The notes under the pieces are model-generated. The model saw only the letters and a list, made by a program, of their open reading frames with translations. It did no database searches and had not been told where the DNA came from. Positions 1-12,100 of a DNA stretch of 64,000 nt are shown in pieces (the stretch's first letter is position 1; each line of letters opens with the position of its first letter). The position numbers and the translations under genes are program-made. This stretch comes from Flabesymbios commensalis (taxonomy: Eukaryota; Annelida; Polychaeta; Terebellida; Flabelligeridae): positions 20,964,553-21,028,552 of the forward strand of contig OZ024915.1 in the NCBI GenBank assembly GCA_964017125.1. The letters are read 5' to 3'.

Positions 1-175
1 ATAAATCAAAATATAGATATGCTGTCACCCGTGCTCGCCCAGGATTCTAATATATTTCCTAATGTAGGCCTATTAACAGATTCAGTTTAATCACAACAAA
101 GAATTGTTTGTTTGCTCTAAAAATATTCCGGAGAATAAACCAGTAATTTATAATGATCAGTTTCTATGAATAAGC

Positions 176-300
176 CTGCGGCCCGCCCCAATGGCTCATC
201 GGGCCGGTTAATTATGGCTCGAAATTGGGTTCGAATCCCGTTCGGGTCGGATGTTTGTCATCAAAGTTGTGTATACACAGTGCTCCAAACTGTTCAAAAG
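176..300 (+). mobile_element. tRNA-derived SINE
   Basis: A polymerase III A box (TGGCTCATCGG, 192-202) and B box (GGGTTCGAATCCC, 227-239) stand at tRNA-like spacing. They are followed by a body ending in CCAAACTGTTCAAA (284-297). The same body motif follows the SINE at 42012. Stem pairing is too poor for a working tRNA. Confidence 0.65.
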
Positions 301-1500
301 CCTGCAAGTAATGAAATTTGTGTGTTATATGTGGTAATGTGCACTAAATTTCTATAACCCTTGAAGTCATTCCATAAGAGTAGGCTTGGCATAGTCCCGA
401 CTTTGTATTCCAGACATTCTGTGGTGATATTGCCATGTTCAATGAGACATTGGCCAGAATCTGTCACGGGTGTGTATCCAAGCGCAATGAAGGTCTTGAC
501 ACAATAATAACTTCTGCTTCTTCTAACTCAGACCTACATATGTGCCCTTTGTCACAAACTTACTCAACCATAAAGTACTCATGTACATGTGCACTTTCCA
601 AAATTACTTGGTTGTACATATTTATGATGATAAGTTGTAGGTGCTATTAAATAGACCGTCTAGGCATTGTTACTTCCATCTGGTGAATGGTACATTTTAA
701 ACCTAGATTACATTTATTAATATATTGTATGTACGATGGATATAGGCCTACCCGGTGTGGCTATGGATTCCCAACTCACTGAGCGGCAAACCCGGCAGCT
801 CTGGTGTCACTGCAGTCTAAACAACATGTTGTGCGGACGTCATACATGTATAGCCTATCAAGAGATTTGACTACGCCTCCCGTGCGAGGATCGACCTAAT
901 ATTATTGTAATATAAGCACCATGTGTATTACAACCACTTTGTCAACTCTTAAACCGCTAAAGTAATGAAATTTGTGTTTAAACATCAAGGCTTTCAAATA
1001 TTTGGTTTCAAATTTAGCAGATATGTGTAATTTTACCCACTTGAATTTGTGGGTCGCGGTAGCGAGACACAACTTCAAGTGGGTGAAAAATTAAATTATT
1101 TAATTTGAGAGTTAATTAATCAGTATATGGTGACTGATTTATGTGTCAGAGAATCAGCAAAGTAGTGCATTACCATGATCCGATGATTAGGCACATTTGC
1201 ATGAACCAGAATTATACACCCTGTATACGGGCCGCATATTACCAGTAATACCTAGAATAGGAGTTCCCGAACTCCGAGGCCCGGCTTTAGTCTGTTTGAG
1301 TGCTATAGACAAAAAATCGGCTTAATATTTTCTAACCATAACAGTGTATTGGTCTTCTCAGAGGGACAGAAGAATCCTAAATGTTCAGGATATACTCAGA
1401 GACTGTTCATTATTAAAATCTCTGATATAATTAAGGAAATAACCAAGGAGACAAGTTAACATATATTTTCATATGTATTTCTTCCACGACTATCGCAGGT
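300..1500. other. No gene seen; one decayed hairpin
   Basis: Only short chance frames are present. At 1030-1095 there is a hairpin (ACCCACTTGAATTTGTGGGT... and ...ACAACTTCAAGTGGGTGA) resembling the centre of the TTAA MITEs at 21858 and 30478, so this is probably an old relic of that family. Confidence 0.5.
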
Positions 1501-1561
1501 GCTGGCCAACACTATTCCATCACTGGTCTGCTGAATACTTCGCACAAACACGTGGCATTCA

Positions 1562-1625
1562 CCCAATGCTGTTTCAATGTTGACCCACAGTCTTTGACGC
1601 TGGCCCGACATTGAAACAGCATTAG
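1562..1625. repeat. Hairpin / short foldback element
   Basis: The arms AATGCTGTTTCAATGT and ACATTGAAACAGCATT are perfect inverse complements separated by about 30 bases containing GACCCA and TGGCCC. A similar hairpin is at 43445-43482, and both resemble the CAGCAAAC-type foldback elements of this window. Confidence 0.55.
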
Positions 1626-1740
1626 GTGATTGTACCGTGTTTTCTGACTGCTGCATGGGGATGACTATGCGGGTGACGCTTTCCATCCCGGCACTAAAAA
1701 CACCAGATAACATGATACATTGTTTTATTATTTTGATGAT

Positions 1741-2745
1741 TCAAGGTCGTCTTCGATGTCAAAATGTCAAATAATTGAAAATTATACGATTTTTACCAAA
1801 TAAAGCTAAGAACATGTGTGATACCTCATTTTCATGCGATTTTGATTGTTAAAACTTTTTATGGTATTATATTTGTGATTCAAGGTAACCTTCAAGGTCA
1901 AAGAATTAATTTTAAGATTAAATTTCTGAAATTAATATTTTTAACAAATACAAATATCAACAAACATCACATGTAATATGTATCATATGTGTCAAAAGGT
2001 CAATTTAAAGGTCAGATAATCGACAGTTAGGCCTATATGATTTTTACCAAATAAGGCCACTATGTTTTTTTCTCTGTTTTAGATGAGCGCGCACATTAGA
2101 TTTAGGCTGCGAATTACCAAAAAAAACATGTGGTTTTTTTCTGCCCAGCGCGCGCATTAGAGTGTTGCCGATTAAAAAAAAAAACAAGCAATTTGGGAGA
2201 TAAAAAAAAAAATTCGATAAAAACCAAGTTCATTTCAAAGATAAAAAAAATATGTCCAATGTTTTTTTCATTTGATCGCCCTCGTTACCTTTGCCAAAAA
2301 TAGGTTCAATGTTTTTTTTCTTAAATGTTTTTTTTACCGCCCTCCCTCATTAGATTTTGGATTTTTTTCTGATCCAAAACAGTGGAATTAAACAAAGTGG
2401 CCTAAAGCTAAGAACATGTGTAATACCTCATTTTCATGGGATTTTGACTGGTAAATCCTTTTATGGTAATATGTTTGTGAATCAAAGTGACCTTCAAGGT
2501 CAAAGGGTTAATTGTAAGTTTAAATTCCTAAAAATCATATGTTTAACACATACAAATATCAACAAAAATCATATGTAATATGTATCATATGTAGTACATC
2601 GTTTTTAACTGGATAATCCATTTATGGTATTATTTTGGTGATTCAAGAACTTCTTCAAGATCAAAAAGTAAATTCCAAGACCAAAATATCACTTTTTGAA
2701 GATTAAAGGTTTTTAATGTCAAAACGTCAATTTTAAAATCAAGTA
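1741..2745. repeat. Direct repeat, three decayed copies, with A/T-rich insert
   Basis: The block AGCTAAGAACATGTG...ACCTCATTTTCATG...CTTCAAGGTCAAAG starts at about 1804 and again at 2406; a third, weaker copy follows from about 2606. Between the first two lies a low-complexity stretch (2050-2350) of long A and T runs and GCGCGC motifs. TCAAGGTCA, a nuclear-receptor half-site sequence, recurs because it is part of the repeat. Confidence 0.6.
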
Positions 2746-2945
2746 AAAACAAGTGTAATAGCTATTTTTCGTGTAAAAATAGGTAACCGAACAAACCTAA
2801 CTTATTGGATGTTAAGGTCAGTGAGAGGTCCTTGTAGTTACTGGGATCGTTATTGTGATGAATTCTGGCCCACAAACAAATGTAGTTCTATGTTATGAAA
2901 ATTGGTAGACGCGTGTTTCACTAAAAAATCAGGTGTAGGCTTATT

Positions 2946-3545
2946 CCACGTGGATTTCTTCATGTAGATTATTGGTGCTGATTTACACGTGGATATCAAG
3001 TGAAGTTTGAGCCTTATTTTTATACCACGTGAATTGTTTAACGTTGATTAATGGTGTACCCGTTCACGTGGATATCGGATGGATATCATATGAAGAATGC
3101 CATCTGATTTTGTTTGACATGTTTTCCACGTTTCTTTTTCACATGGATTATTGATATACATATCTACGTGTATATCTGGTGGATATCAAGTGAAGTTTGT
3201 GCCTTTTTTTCACGTGTAATTCACGTAGTATTTCTCATGTGGATTATTGGTGTACATTTTCAGGTGTATTTCACGTGAGTTGTTTCACGTGGATTAATGG
3301 TGTACCCGTTCATGTGAATATCAGATGGATATCATGTGAAGAATGCCACCTGATTTTGTTTCACATTTTTTCCACGTGTATCTTTTACATGGATTATTGG
3401 TATACCTATCCACATGTATATCTGGTGGATATCATGTGATGTTTGAGCCTAGATTTTCTTCTGATGTGTATTCCACGTGGGTTTTTTCTGTGTACATATC
3501 CATGCGTATTACACGTGATTTTGTTCCCGTGGATAAATGGTGAGC
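2946..3545. repeat. E-box-rich tandem repeat (CACGTG every 30-100 bases)
   Basis: Imperfect units carry CACGTGGATTATTGGTGTAC and GGATATCATGTGAAG..TG, with about ten CACGTG palindromes. The higher-order period is roughly 125-165 bases. No open frame is conserved across units. Confidence 0.65.
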
Positions 3546-4048
3546 CCGGAACATAATTAGGCCAATATTGGTTTAATGTTGTGTGTTTGCTGGTGCTGCC
3601 TAGGCTCGTACCTGAACAACTCAACACCTGTCAGAAATGACCTCTTTGTTAGATTGGGCCTAATTCTATAAGCTAATTAAAATGTAACTTATCACGCCGG
3701 TATAGACTTCTGCAGTTTTAATATAGGGCATAAACCCATCGTTGATCAACCCTCCCCCCTTCCGTAAGTATATATCTGCTCCGGATCCGCAACAGTTTCT
3801 CACCATAATAATTACCGACATTCGCCAAAAATAAAATGATGGAAATTAGCTGTGTGAGACCATAAAACTTGTCTTTAAATTATTTCTTATAATCTCCAAG
3901 TTTAACAAACAAAGAAGCATCAATTTTTATAAAGTTGGTGTTTATTTTAATGATCCTTTAATTCGGAAATGATGTGATGCACAGGCCCTATTATATTATG
4001 TTAGGACAGACGATTTCCCTTTGTATAAGTTTAATAGTCTAAGGGGAA
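3546..4048. other. Unique AT-rich spacer, nothing recognised
   Basis: No open frame, hairpin or repeat stood out in this stretch. Confidence 0.4.
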
Positions 4049-4157
4049 CCCAGCAAACATGAGACGTTGGCCCAACGTTGGTTTATTGTTGGCCCACCGT
4101 CTACGACGTTGGCCCAACAGTAAACCAACGCTTGGCCAACGTCTCATGTTTGCTGGG
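4049..4157. mobile_element. Foldback MITE with CCCAGCAAACA ends
   Basis: The 109-bp element is nearly all inverted repeat. It starts CCCAGCAAACATGAGACG and ends with the exact complement, with arms of about 47 bases and few mismatches. Inside are GTTGGCCCAACGTTGG-type motifs. The flanking AA on each side may be a 2-bp target duplication. Relatives are in the 4.2-kb array and at 44937-45370. Confidence 0.8.
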
Positions 4158-4299
4158 AACGCTTGAAGGAATGAGGCACCTGCTGCTGGGCACCAACAAA
4201 TCTTGTAAATGACAATCGGCGATGTGGATTCCACGTGGCAATTCCGTTCCGTTGCTGCTGGGTAATGAGTTGATAATATGATTGCCCAAATTAGAAAGA

Positions 4300-4372
4300 C
4301 CTCCACGGCTCAGTGGTCTAATTCCTGAAGCCGCTAATCTCGTCATCGAGGGTTCGAGTCTTGTTGCGTCCA
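4300..4372 (+). mobile_element. tRNA-like SINE head or tRNA pseudogene
   Basis: It contains an A box GGCTCAGTGGTC (4307-4318) and B box GGGTTCGAGTC (4350-4360) at the spacing of a 72-nt tRNA with a short variable arm, followed by ATGAAAAAAT. The acceptor arms do not pair well, so it is not called as a tRNA. Confidence 0.45.
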
Positions 4373-4509
4373 TGAAAAAATTATAATGTTGATAACAATT
4401 ATTTGACTTGTGATATTTCATGTATGTTTCAGATAAGTGTCAGACGTGGAAGTGCAGGAGTGGTGAATTGAGTGATTAAAAAACGGTAGTATTATTTTTA
4501 TAATAATAC

Positions 4510-4790
4510 ACTTTTACCCCAGTGTAAGCCACGTGGTTTATTCATGTGTATTATAGGTGACATAACCCGTGGAAACACATGGTTCATTCACATGTATTGC
4601 AGGTGGCATTAACATGTAGAAAATACATGGTTCATTCACATGTAGGCCTATCATAGGTGGCATTAACACGTGGAAAACACATGATATAAAATCATGAAAT
4701 AAGTTTGCGTTTTTCAACTCGTTTTCTACTTTTATTCCACGTGGAATAATCACTCATATCCCACGTGCATTACACGTGGCTGTGCCTGCT
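4510..4790. repeat. Second E-box-rich repeat block
   Basis: CACGTG and CACATG motifs alternate with GGTGGCATTAACA units about 60 bases apart (4560, 4612, 4662). It resembles the 2946-3545 block and was probably once part of it. Confidence 0.5.
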
Positions 4791-6136
4791 GGGTAGGTGG
4801 TGGTCGAGATATCCACCGGCTTTACACTATTTTCAAAGGTGTTCAAAATATTGGCTAACAGATCTTCAAATGCCCACAGCGAGGTATCCACACGCTTGCT
4901 ATCGAATGATAAATTAATTACATAATAATGGTAGGCACACCTGGGCAACTGATATTGCATTGTTTTTGACAAAATTTGGTTTTCAGGAGTCGGAAATGAA
5001 GTGTTATGTTTATGATTAAAAAATCATTTTAAATCAAATTAGGAAAAACTCTAGCAAGTCAGCAATATATTCACAGTTTTAATGTCATAGGCCTATCTTA
5101 TTCCAGAATCATATTTACAAATAATTATTATTCGCAAATTAATTGCGTTTAGTAAATTCAGAAGTTTAAATCACCAACTAGCTAAATAGAGCAGGGATGA
5201 AGACATTCAGAAATTGTAATGGCAGATATAGGATATGTGTTCCGGGTAAAGCTAGAAGTTGTGTTATGGTTGAAGATGAATATATATCATTTTCTTTTAA
5301 TTTGTGACAACTATAAATTGCTAAGGTTTTTTATGTTACCAAGCACTTACCTCATATGATGAAACTCAAAACAGATTTCAATTATTTATTTATTTAATTA
5401 TGGAGACCAGTGACACAGATACAATGCGTGATGTGGTTTGTTTTATTTATCATGCAATGAATGTGAGAAAGAGTTAGACGTAGGCCTACTAATTGCAAAT
5501 ATAGGCCTATATACATAGCTAAATTAATTTGTAAAATTGTTGTACATTGGGCCTTTGGCCACATAGTACCAATACATATATAGGCCTACTTTGACTTTGA
5601 CCTAGCTATTGATTCTGCGGCGAACAAAAATCGAGGGCATCGCGATGGTGACATTTAATTTTAGTACGACCAATTTTTGGCTAAATTACGTAAATCACAA
5701 AAGTCACTTTGATGGGTTTTTTCGTGTTTTTTTCAGCATTTATGTGAATTTTTGAGACACTGCAATACAATACATATTTTTCTCTGTTTGTTTGCACTAG
5801 TTTGCCTTGGGTAAAACCTGGATGAAATTTTGTTTGCTTCTTCCATGACCCTTTCGTCGACTTAAAAAAGCTAAAGAGGGGTCGGAGTCTATAGCTATGC
5901 CCATATTTCTGATTGCTATGTGCATGCCTATAGGCCTATGTGGTATATTTGCTACTGCCGGACACTCACTGTTTTTCGTTTATTGGTCTTTATTTTGACA
6001 TTTTAATATTTATCAGGGTCAAGGCCACAGATGATTTCGTGACGTTTTGCGTGGAAACGTTGTTGTAAAACGATTGAAACATCATTTTTTCACACTTTTC
6101 ATATGTTTTAAAATTGAATAAAACGTATAAAGTAAA
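4791..6136. other. Upstream flank of peflin; no gene recognised
   Basis: The stretch is AT-rich with several TAGGCCTA octamers between 5090 and 5940. The last 100-200 bases must hold the peflin 5' UTR and promoter, but no clear core element is visible. Confidence 0.4.
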
Positions 6137-6175
6137 ATGGCGAGCCCATATGGTGGATATCCTGGAGCACCACAA
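6137..6175 (+). CDS. PEF1: Peflin exon 1 (first 13 codons)
   Basis: It encodes MASPYGGYPGAPQ and ends at the donor GTATAC in phase 0. The start matches the MAS-Y opening of other peflins. The 100 bases upstream are AT-rich with no TATA box that I can pick out; a TGACGT-like half site lies near 6040. The transcription start cannot be placed from sequence alone. Confidence 0.8.
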
Positions 6176-9100
6176 GTATACAATTTGAAATTCTTTGTTT
6201 ATCAGCTCAAAATCCGGCTGACTGAGCGATAATCAGTGAAAATACTATTATTTATATGGGCGTAGATCTACATCATGTACATCACGGAACTGAACGCAAC
6301 GCCGAGAATCACGGAACGGAACAAATTCCGAGAATCACGGAACGGAATGACATAGCAATTTTAAAATAGGGCCTAGTTCAACAAACTCAAAAACTGAGTA
6401 GTCTAGGTCTAGTCTCTAGTCTAGACTCTAGTCTAGTCTAGATTATACTCGCCGTCAAATTAACCAGGATCGCATGATTTTCGGCGATTTCTCCGTCAAT
6501 TCTGAACCGATTTTCTTGAAATTTTGCAAAGGCCATTTTCTATTTAAATCCTATAAATCGGTAAAAATTTCGCAAAATTATATTTATTATTTCAAAAGTT
6601 AGATTATTTGACATGTAATAAAATTCTAGAATTAGTTTAATGGTTTATAGAGGGACGTCGTAATTTCAATTTATTACATGTCAAATGGTCTAACTTTTGA
6701 AATACGATATATAATTTTACGAAATTTCAGGGATATCAGGATTCTGTTGAAATGTGATTGTTACAAAATTTCATGAAAATCGGTTGACAATTGACCCAGA
6801 AATCAGCGAAAAACATGCGATCCTGGTTGATCACTTTTAATGTGACTTTGGGTATAGTTAGATTTTAGAAATTAGAATCTAACTAAACTAGGCCTAAGGC
6901 TAAGCGTACTCATCTAAATCTAATCATAATGAGGCTAATCTAAAGTCTGTCCGACGGTGGAGGATGGTCCAAAATTAAAGTTACCTTTTTGGTATCCAGT
7001 CACGTCAATTCTCAAGCGATTGTCACGAAATTTTGCAACCATTGTTATCTAGTCATTTTGCAACAACCCTAAAAATTTCGAGAAATTATATTTAGTATTT
7101 CAAAAGTTAGACCATTTGACAAGTAACGCAATTCTGAAAATAAATCGGACTGAAGTTAATGGGTTTATACATGTTATAGAGGAGCGTCATAAATAGACAT
7201 TTAGTACATGTCAGATGGTCTAACTTTTGAACTATCCAATATTTTTTTACGAAATTTTCAGGACCGATGCCAAACTACTAGAAAATAGGGCTTACAAAAT
7301 TTCATGAAAATCGCTTGAGAATTGACTGACTGGATACCGAAAAGCTAACTGTCATTTTGGACCATCCTCCACCGTCGGACAGACTTTAGTCAAAGTGACA
7401 AAGACTATACTAGCCTAATTCTAATTTAATTAATGTGGCTTGCTACGTGTAGATCTACTGTGTGTACACTGTAGTCTGTGCTAGCAACCCCTCCCCCTAC
7501 CCTTGTTACTAGTTGAGCTAAATGCTAAGATATTTCCCTTGTGGCTAAACTTATTTGGACCTCTTTCACCAAAAGCAGAGATTAGAGACGTGAAATAATG
7601 TCCTTTTAGCCATAGCCAGAGATTGTGGCTAATTTCATTTCCACTAGGCCTATACTATAACGCCCACCCAAAATTAGGCCTAAAAATTTTTTGTTGGGTT
7701 TCTGATCCCAGACCGACCCTATCAAAACTTGTGCGACCCAAATTTATTTTAAGTTAAGGGATGACTTACTGATGTAATGAACAGATAAGACATGCATGGA
7801 AGTGAATTTGGCACCAAATAAAATAATAATAAAAATTCTTACCTACCGATCAGCGTTCGAAATGAGGGTTAAAAATGAGGTTGTCCATCGGACAATCAGG
7901 TCAGATTTTCAAGTTGTCCGCTGAAATTTCAGATTGTCCGTAAGTAATATATAGCTACAACCCAGCCTGTTCCCACAACTTTCTGAAAACATTAGTTAAC
8001 CAAGCTCACCACTGTAATCAAAATGCTCAACCCTGACAGTCACTTGACTTATAAATGCCTTTAAATAATAATGTAATGTGAAAATATCCTTCACAAAGGT
8101 GGTTGTCCGAGCGGACAACCTCATAGTAACTATTGATTGTCCGCCACAAATTTTGGTTGTCTCGGACAACCGGAAGGGCCTTTTTTCTAACGCTGCCGAT
8201 TGGTTGAAGTGACAAAAAGTAAAATAAAAGATTAAATAAATTTCCTACTTAGTCTACCCACTGGGTAAAATGACAACAAATCAGAAACAAACATATATTT
8301 TTTTTGGCCTTATGCCCCATTGTCAGCTAGATTTAATATAAGTAGGATCGACTGAGCGATAATCAGTGAAAATGCTATTATATGGGCGTATACTAAATCA
8401 CAGAGCTGAAAGCAACGCCGAGGCCTATGCCTACTTACTAAGTTATACTCAGAGTCAGATCCTCAACTGCATTCAACTTTGCAAGTTATGCGGCTAATAT
8501 TGCTCACATTTGAATTTTTGGAAAGGGTACTAAATTACCTGCCATTTCGCATTGCTTATACAAGCTGCCTACCAAGTTCTTTTTCACAACTGTCTGAAAG
8601 CAATAAAGATCAATTATTTTTTTAGGCTTAATAGTTAGAAGGATCTCGCCCTCAACTAGTCTATGTTTTGGGTTAAAATGCAGCATGCTTCTGAAACATA
8701 AGATACTCACATCATCACAAGGCCAAAAAAAAGTATATGTTTGTTTCCGATTTGTTGTCATTTTACTCAGTGGGTCGGTAGGAAATTTATTTTATTTTTT
8801 ATTTTATTTTTTGTCACTTGAACCAATCGGTAGGTAAGAATTTTTTTTTTACTTGGCGCCAAATTCACTTCCATGCATGTATTATCTGTAGGGCCTACAT
8901 TATGTAACAATTTCTTTGTTTTTTGGACGCTTTTTGACCCCCCTCTCTTTTACGTAAGGTTTTTTAGAGTTACTTTGATTACAGTCGGTAACTTTTTCCT
9001 TAAAAATTTTTTTTTTTTTTTTTTAAATTATTATTATGGACATATACTAATGAGGGTTTCTAAAATTCGATACATATTACCTGCAGTACATGGCTGAGCA

Positions 9101-12100
9101 GAGAGCTACACAGTTGTGCACGTAGTAAATTTCGAATATAAGTACGTGCACGTACTATTCGAATATAAGTGCATATATAAGAACGAGAAAATTTTAGGAG
9201 CCATACATAAAACAGTCGATTTTCACTTAAAAATGCAATCACAGGATATCTTATTTTCAATTACAAGTGTAAATTTATTAAAGCCCCAAAACGCTTTATT
9301 TGTATGATAAAGGAAGCAGCAAAATTATCCTTTTGTAGTAAAAAGAACTGTTTCAAGCAGCAAATTAAGCAAAGATTATCAGACCAGTTTAGACAATAAT
9401 GGACCCCAGCAATGCACTATTCAAATCAAATTAAAAAATTGCAGACTATTTAACAACTTTAAAGCGACAAAATCAGGCTAAAATCATCATATGACCATAT
9501 TAACCCTTACACTGCTATGGGCGACTATAGTCGCCCAAAATTAACCAAGCGCAGAAAAAAAAAATTTCGAAAAAAATTCTTTTTTTTTTTTTTTCACTTT
9601 TGTTTTGTGGTGCCTTTCTATTTGCGCTTTAAATATAGCTAACTGACTGATTTTGTAATATAATGGCTTTTAATATCAGTTGTTCATCAGATGTTTTTTT
9701 GAAGAAAAAACGTGCCAGATATTACTTAGTGGGAAACCACACATGCTGCAAATTTTAGGCAGCAGTGTAAGGGTTAATAAGCGAAAATAAAAATACTGTT
9801 TTTTTTATGATTTTAGCCTGATTGTGTCGCTTTAAGCCATAATAACCTTCCGTTTGAAATCGAATAACATAAAGGTATGCCAGATAACAGAAAAAATGTA
9901 CTTGATGTGCGAGTGATTTTCATTTTAATATGGATTGCTCACATTTTAAAACATCAGGAAGCAAATTCATACAAATAATCTTTACTATCGGCCCATCAAC
10001 CATTACATTAAGTAAATTAACAAACAGTGCAAGCATACTATAATTGAACAACCTTTGTAAATATATCACTATTGTACTGGAATCCTTCGAATTATGTAAA
10101 CATATAATAACACTGTACCTATTGTTCGCAGAGATCCCTTTTTCATAGGCCCAGATTACTTTTACACCCACAGAAATCACTTAGAGACTGGCCGAGATCA
10201 TTTTTTACTGACATAGAGCACTTTTTACTGACTGCGACCACTTTTTCAATGACCAATATTACTTTTCCTTTCAATAAAATCATTTTTTACTGGTCGAAAT
10301 ATCTTTTTCTGTGACCGACTTCACATTTTCGCGGGCTGAAATCACTTAATTACCAGCTGATATCACTTTTTCAAAGGCCGTGATTACCTTTTCAACAGCA
10401 GATATCACTTTGTGGATGGCTTAGATAACTTTTTAAGTGTCAAGCTACTTTTTTTTTGAATGGCTGATATCACTTCTGTTTACTGGCTGAAATCATTTTT
10501 TTCTGGCTGAGATCACTTCTTCGGTTACGTTACATACTTCACTTTTCATTGTCTGAGATCATGTTTTCACTAGCGTAGAACGCTTTTTAACTGGTTAAAC
10601 TCACCTTTTCTCTAGCCAAAATCACATTTTGTTGGTTGAGATCACATATTCGCTGGTCGAGGTTATTTTTTCAGTGACTGAGATTACTTTTTCACTGGCT
10701 GATATCACATGTTCATTGGCCGAAATCATTTTTCCCCGACTGAGATCACTTCTTCACTTGCTGCGATCACTTTTTACTGGTCGAGATCACATTTTCGATG
10801 GCTGAGATCACTTTTTCATGAGCCGATATGACCCTCCCACTGACTGAGATCATATTTTGAGTGTTTCAGATCACTTTTTGCTGGCCGAAATCACTTTTGA
10901 TTGTATAAGATCACTTTTTTTCACTGGCCTAGATTGCTTTATCACTGGCCGAGATCCATTATTCACTGACTGAAATCACTTTTTCACTGACCAGGACCAC
11001 ATTTCCATTAACTGGAATCATTTTCTTTTAGGCCGAAGTCTGTTTGCAACCGTCTGAATTTACTTAGATTGCTTAATTATATCGCCTTTTCAATGGCTGA
11101 TATCACTTTTATAGTGACTGACAGCTCAATGAAACATGATTACCTATTCAATGGCTCTAAAGATCACTTTTTATGGAAGTTGAGATCATTGGCAATACCT
11201 TTTACTGGCTAACATCACTCTTCACTGGCTGTGAAAACGTTTGTACTGGTTCAGATCACTTTTCACTGGCTTAGATAACTCATTCACTGTCCAATATCAC
11301 TTTTCGCTGATTGAGATCACATATTCATTGGTTGAGGTCATTTTCCCAGTGCCTGAGATTACTTTTGCACTGGCTGTGATCACTTGTTCGTTGGTCGAAA
11401 TCTTTTATCTTCATCCGTTGAGATAACTTTTTCACTGGCCTAGATCATTTGTTTACTGGCTGAGATCACTTTTTAACTGATTTAGATGATTTTTTACAAT
11501 GGCTTAGATTACTTTTCCAGTAGTCACGATCTCTTTCATTTCGGCTGAGATATATTTTTCGCTCGCTTAGATAATTTTTAATTGACGATATCACTTTCTC
11601 ACTGGCCTGGCCAAGGTCACTTTTTCACCGAGCGAGATCAATTTTTTGTCACTGGTTGAGATCACTTTCTCATTTGCTCAGATAATTATTTTTTGTAGCC
11701 GAGATGACTTTTCGAATGGCTAAGATCAATATGCCAACGGACAAGATGTATTTTTCAGTGAGTGAAATCACTATTAATTTTGAGCGAGATAATTTTTAAA
11801 ATATTTAACCAGTGGAATATATGGCCGAGGTTACAATATTGATAAAGTGATATTCTGATAAAGTGCTGCTGCATAAACGCTATCAAATCTAATAGTAGCA
11901 TATATAATTACTTTCATTCAAATGTAAAATTGTATTTTAATCGAGTGTAGACACAGGGGTTTATTTTTCTCATTGATATAGATACGATATTTTTATCGAG
12001 ATTTTTATTGTTTTCGTTGTCACAAGGCATATGATTTGGTGTTTGAATCATATAGTTGAGTCTTTTATTACAAAAAAAGAATGGGGAAATGCTTTGTTTT

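Noticed and set aside
192-239. Functional tRNA gene
   Set aside because: A and B boxes are present but stems do not pair, and the downstream body is shared with another SINE copy.
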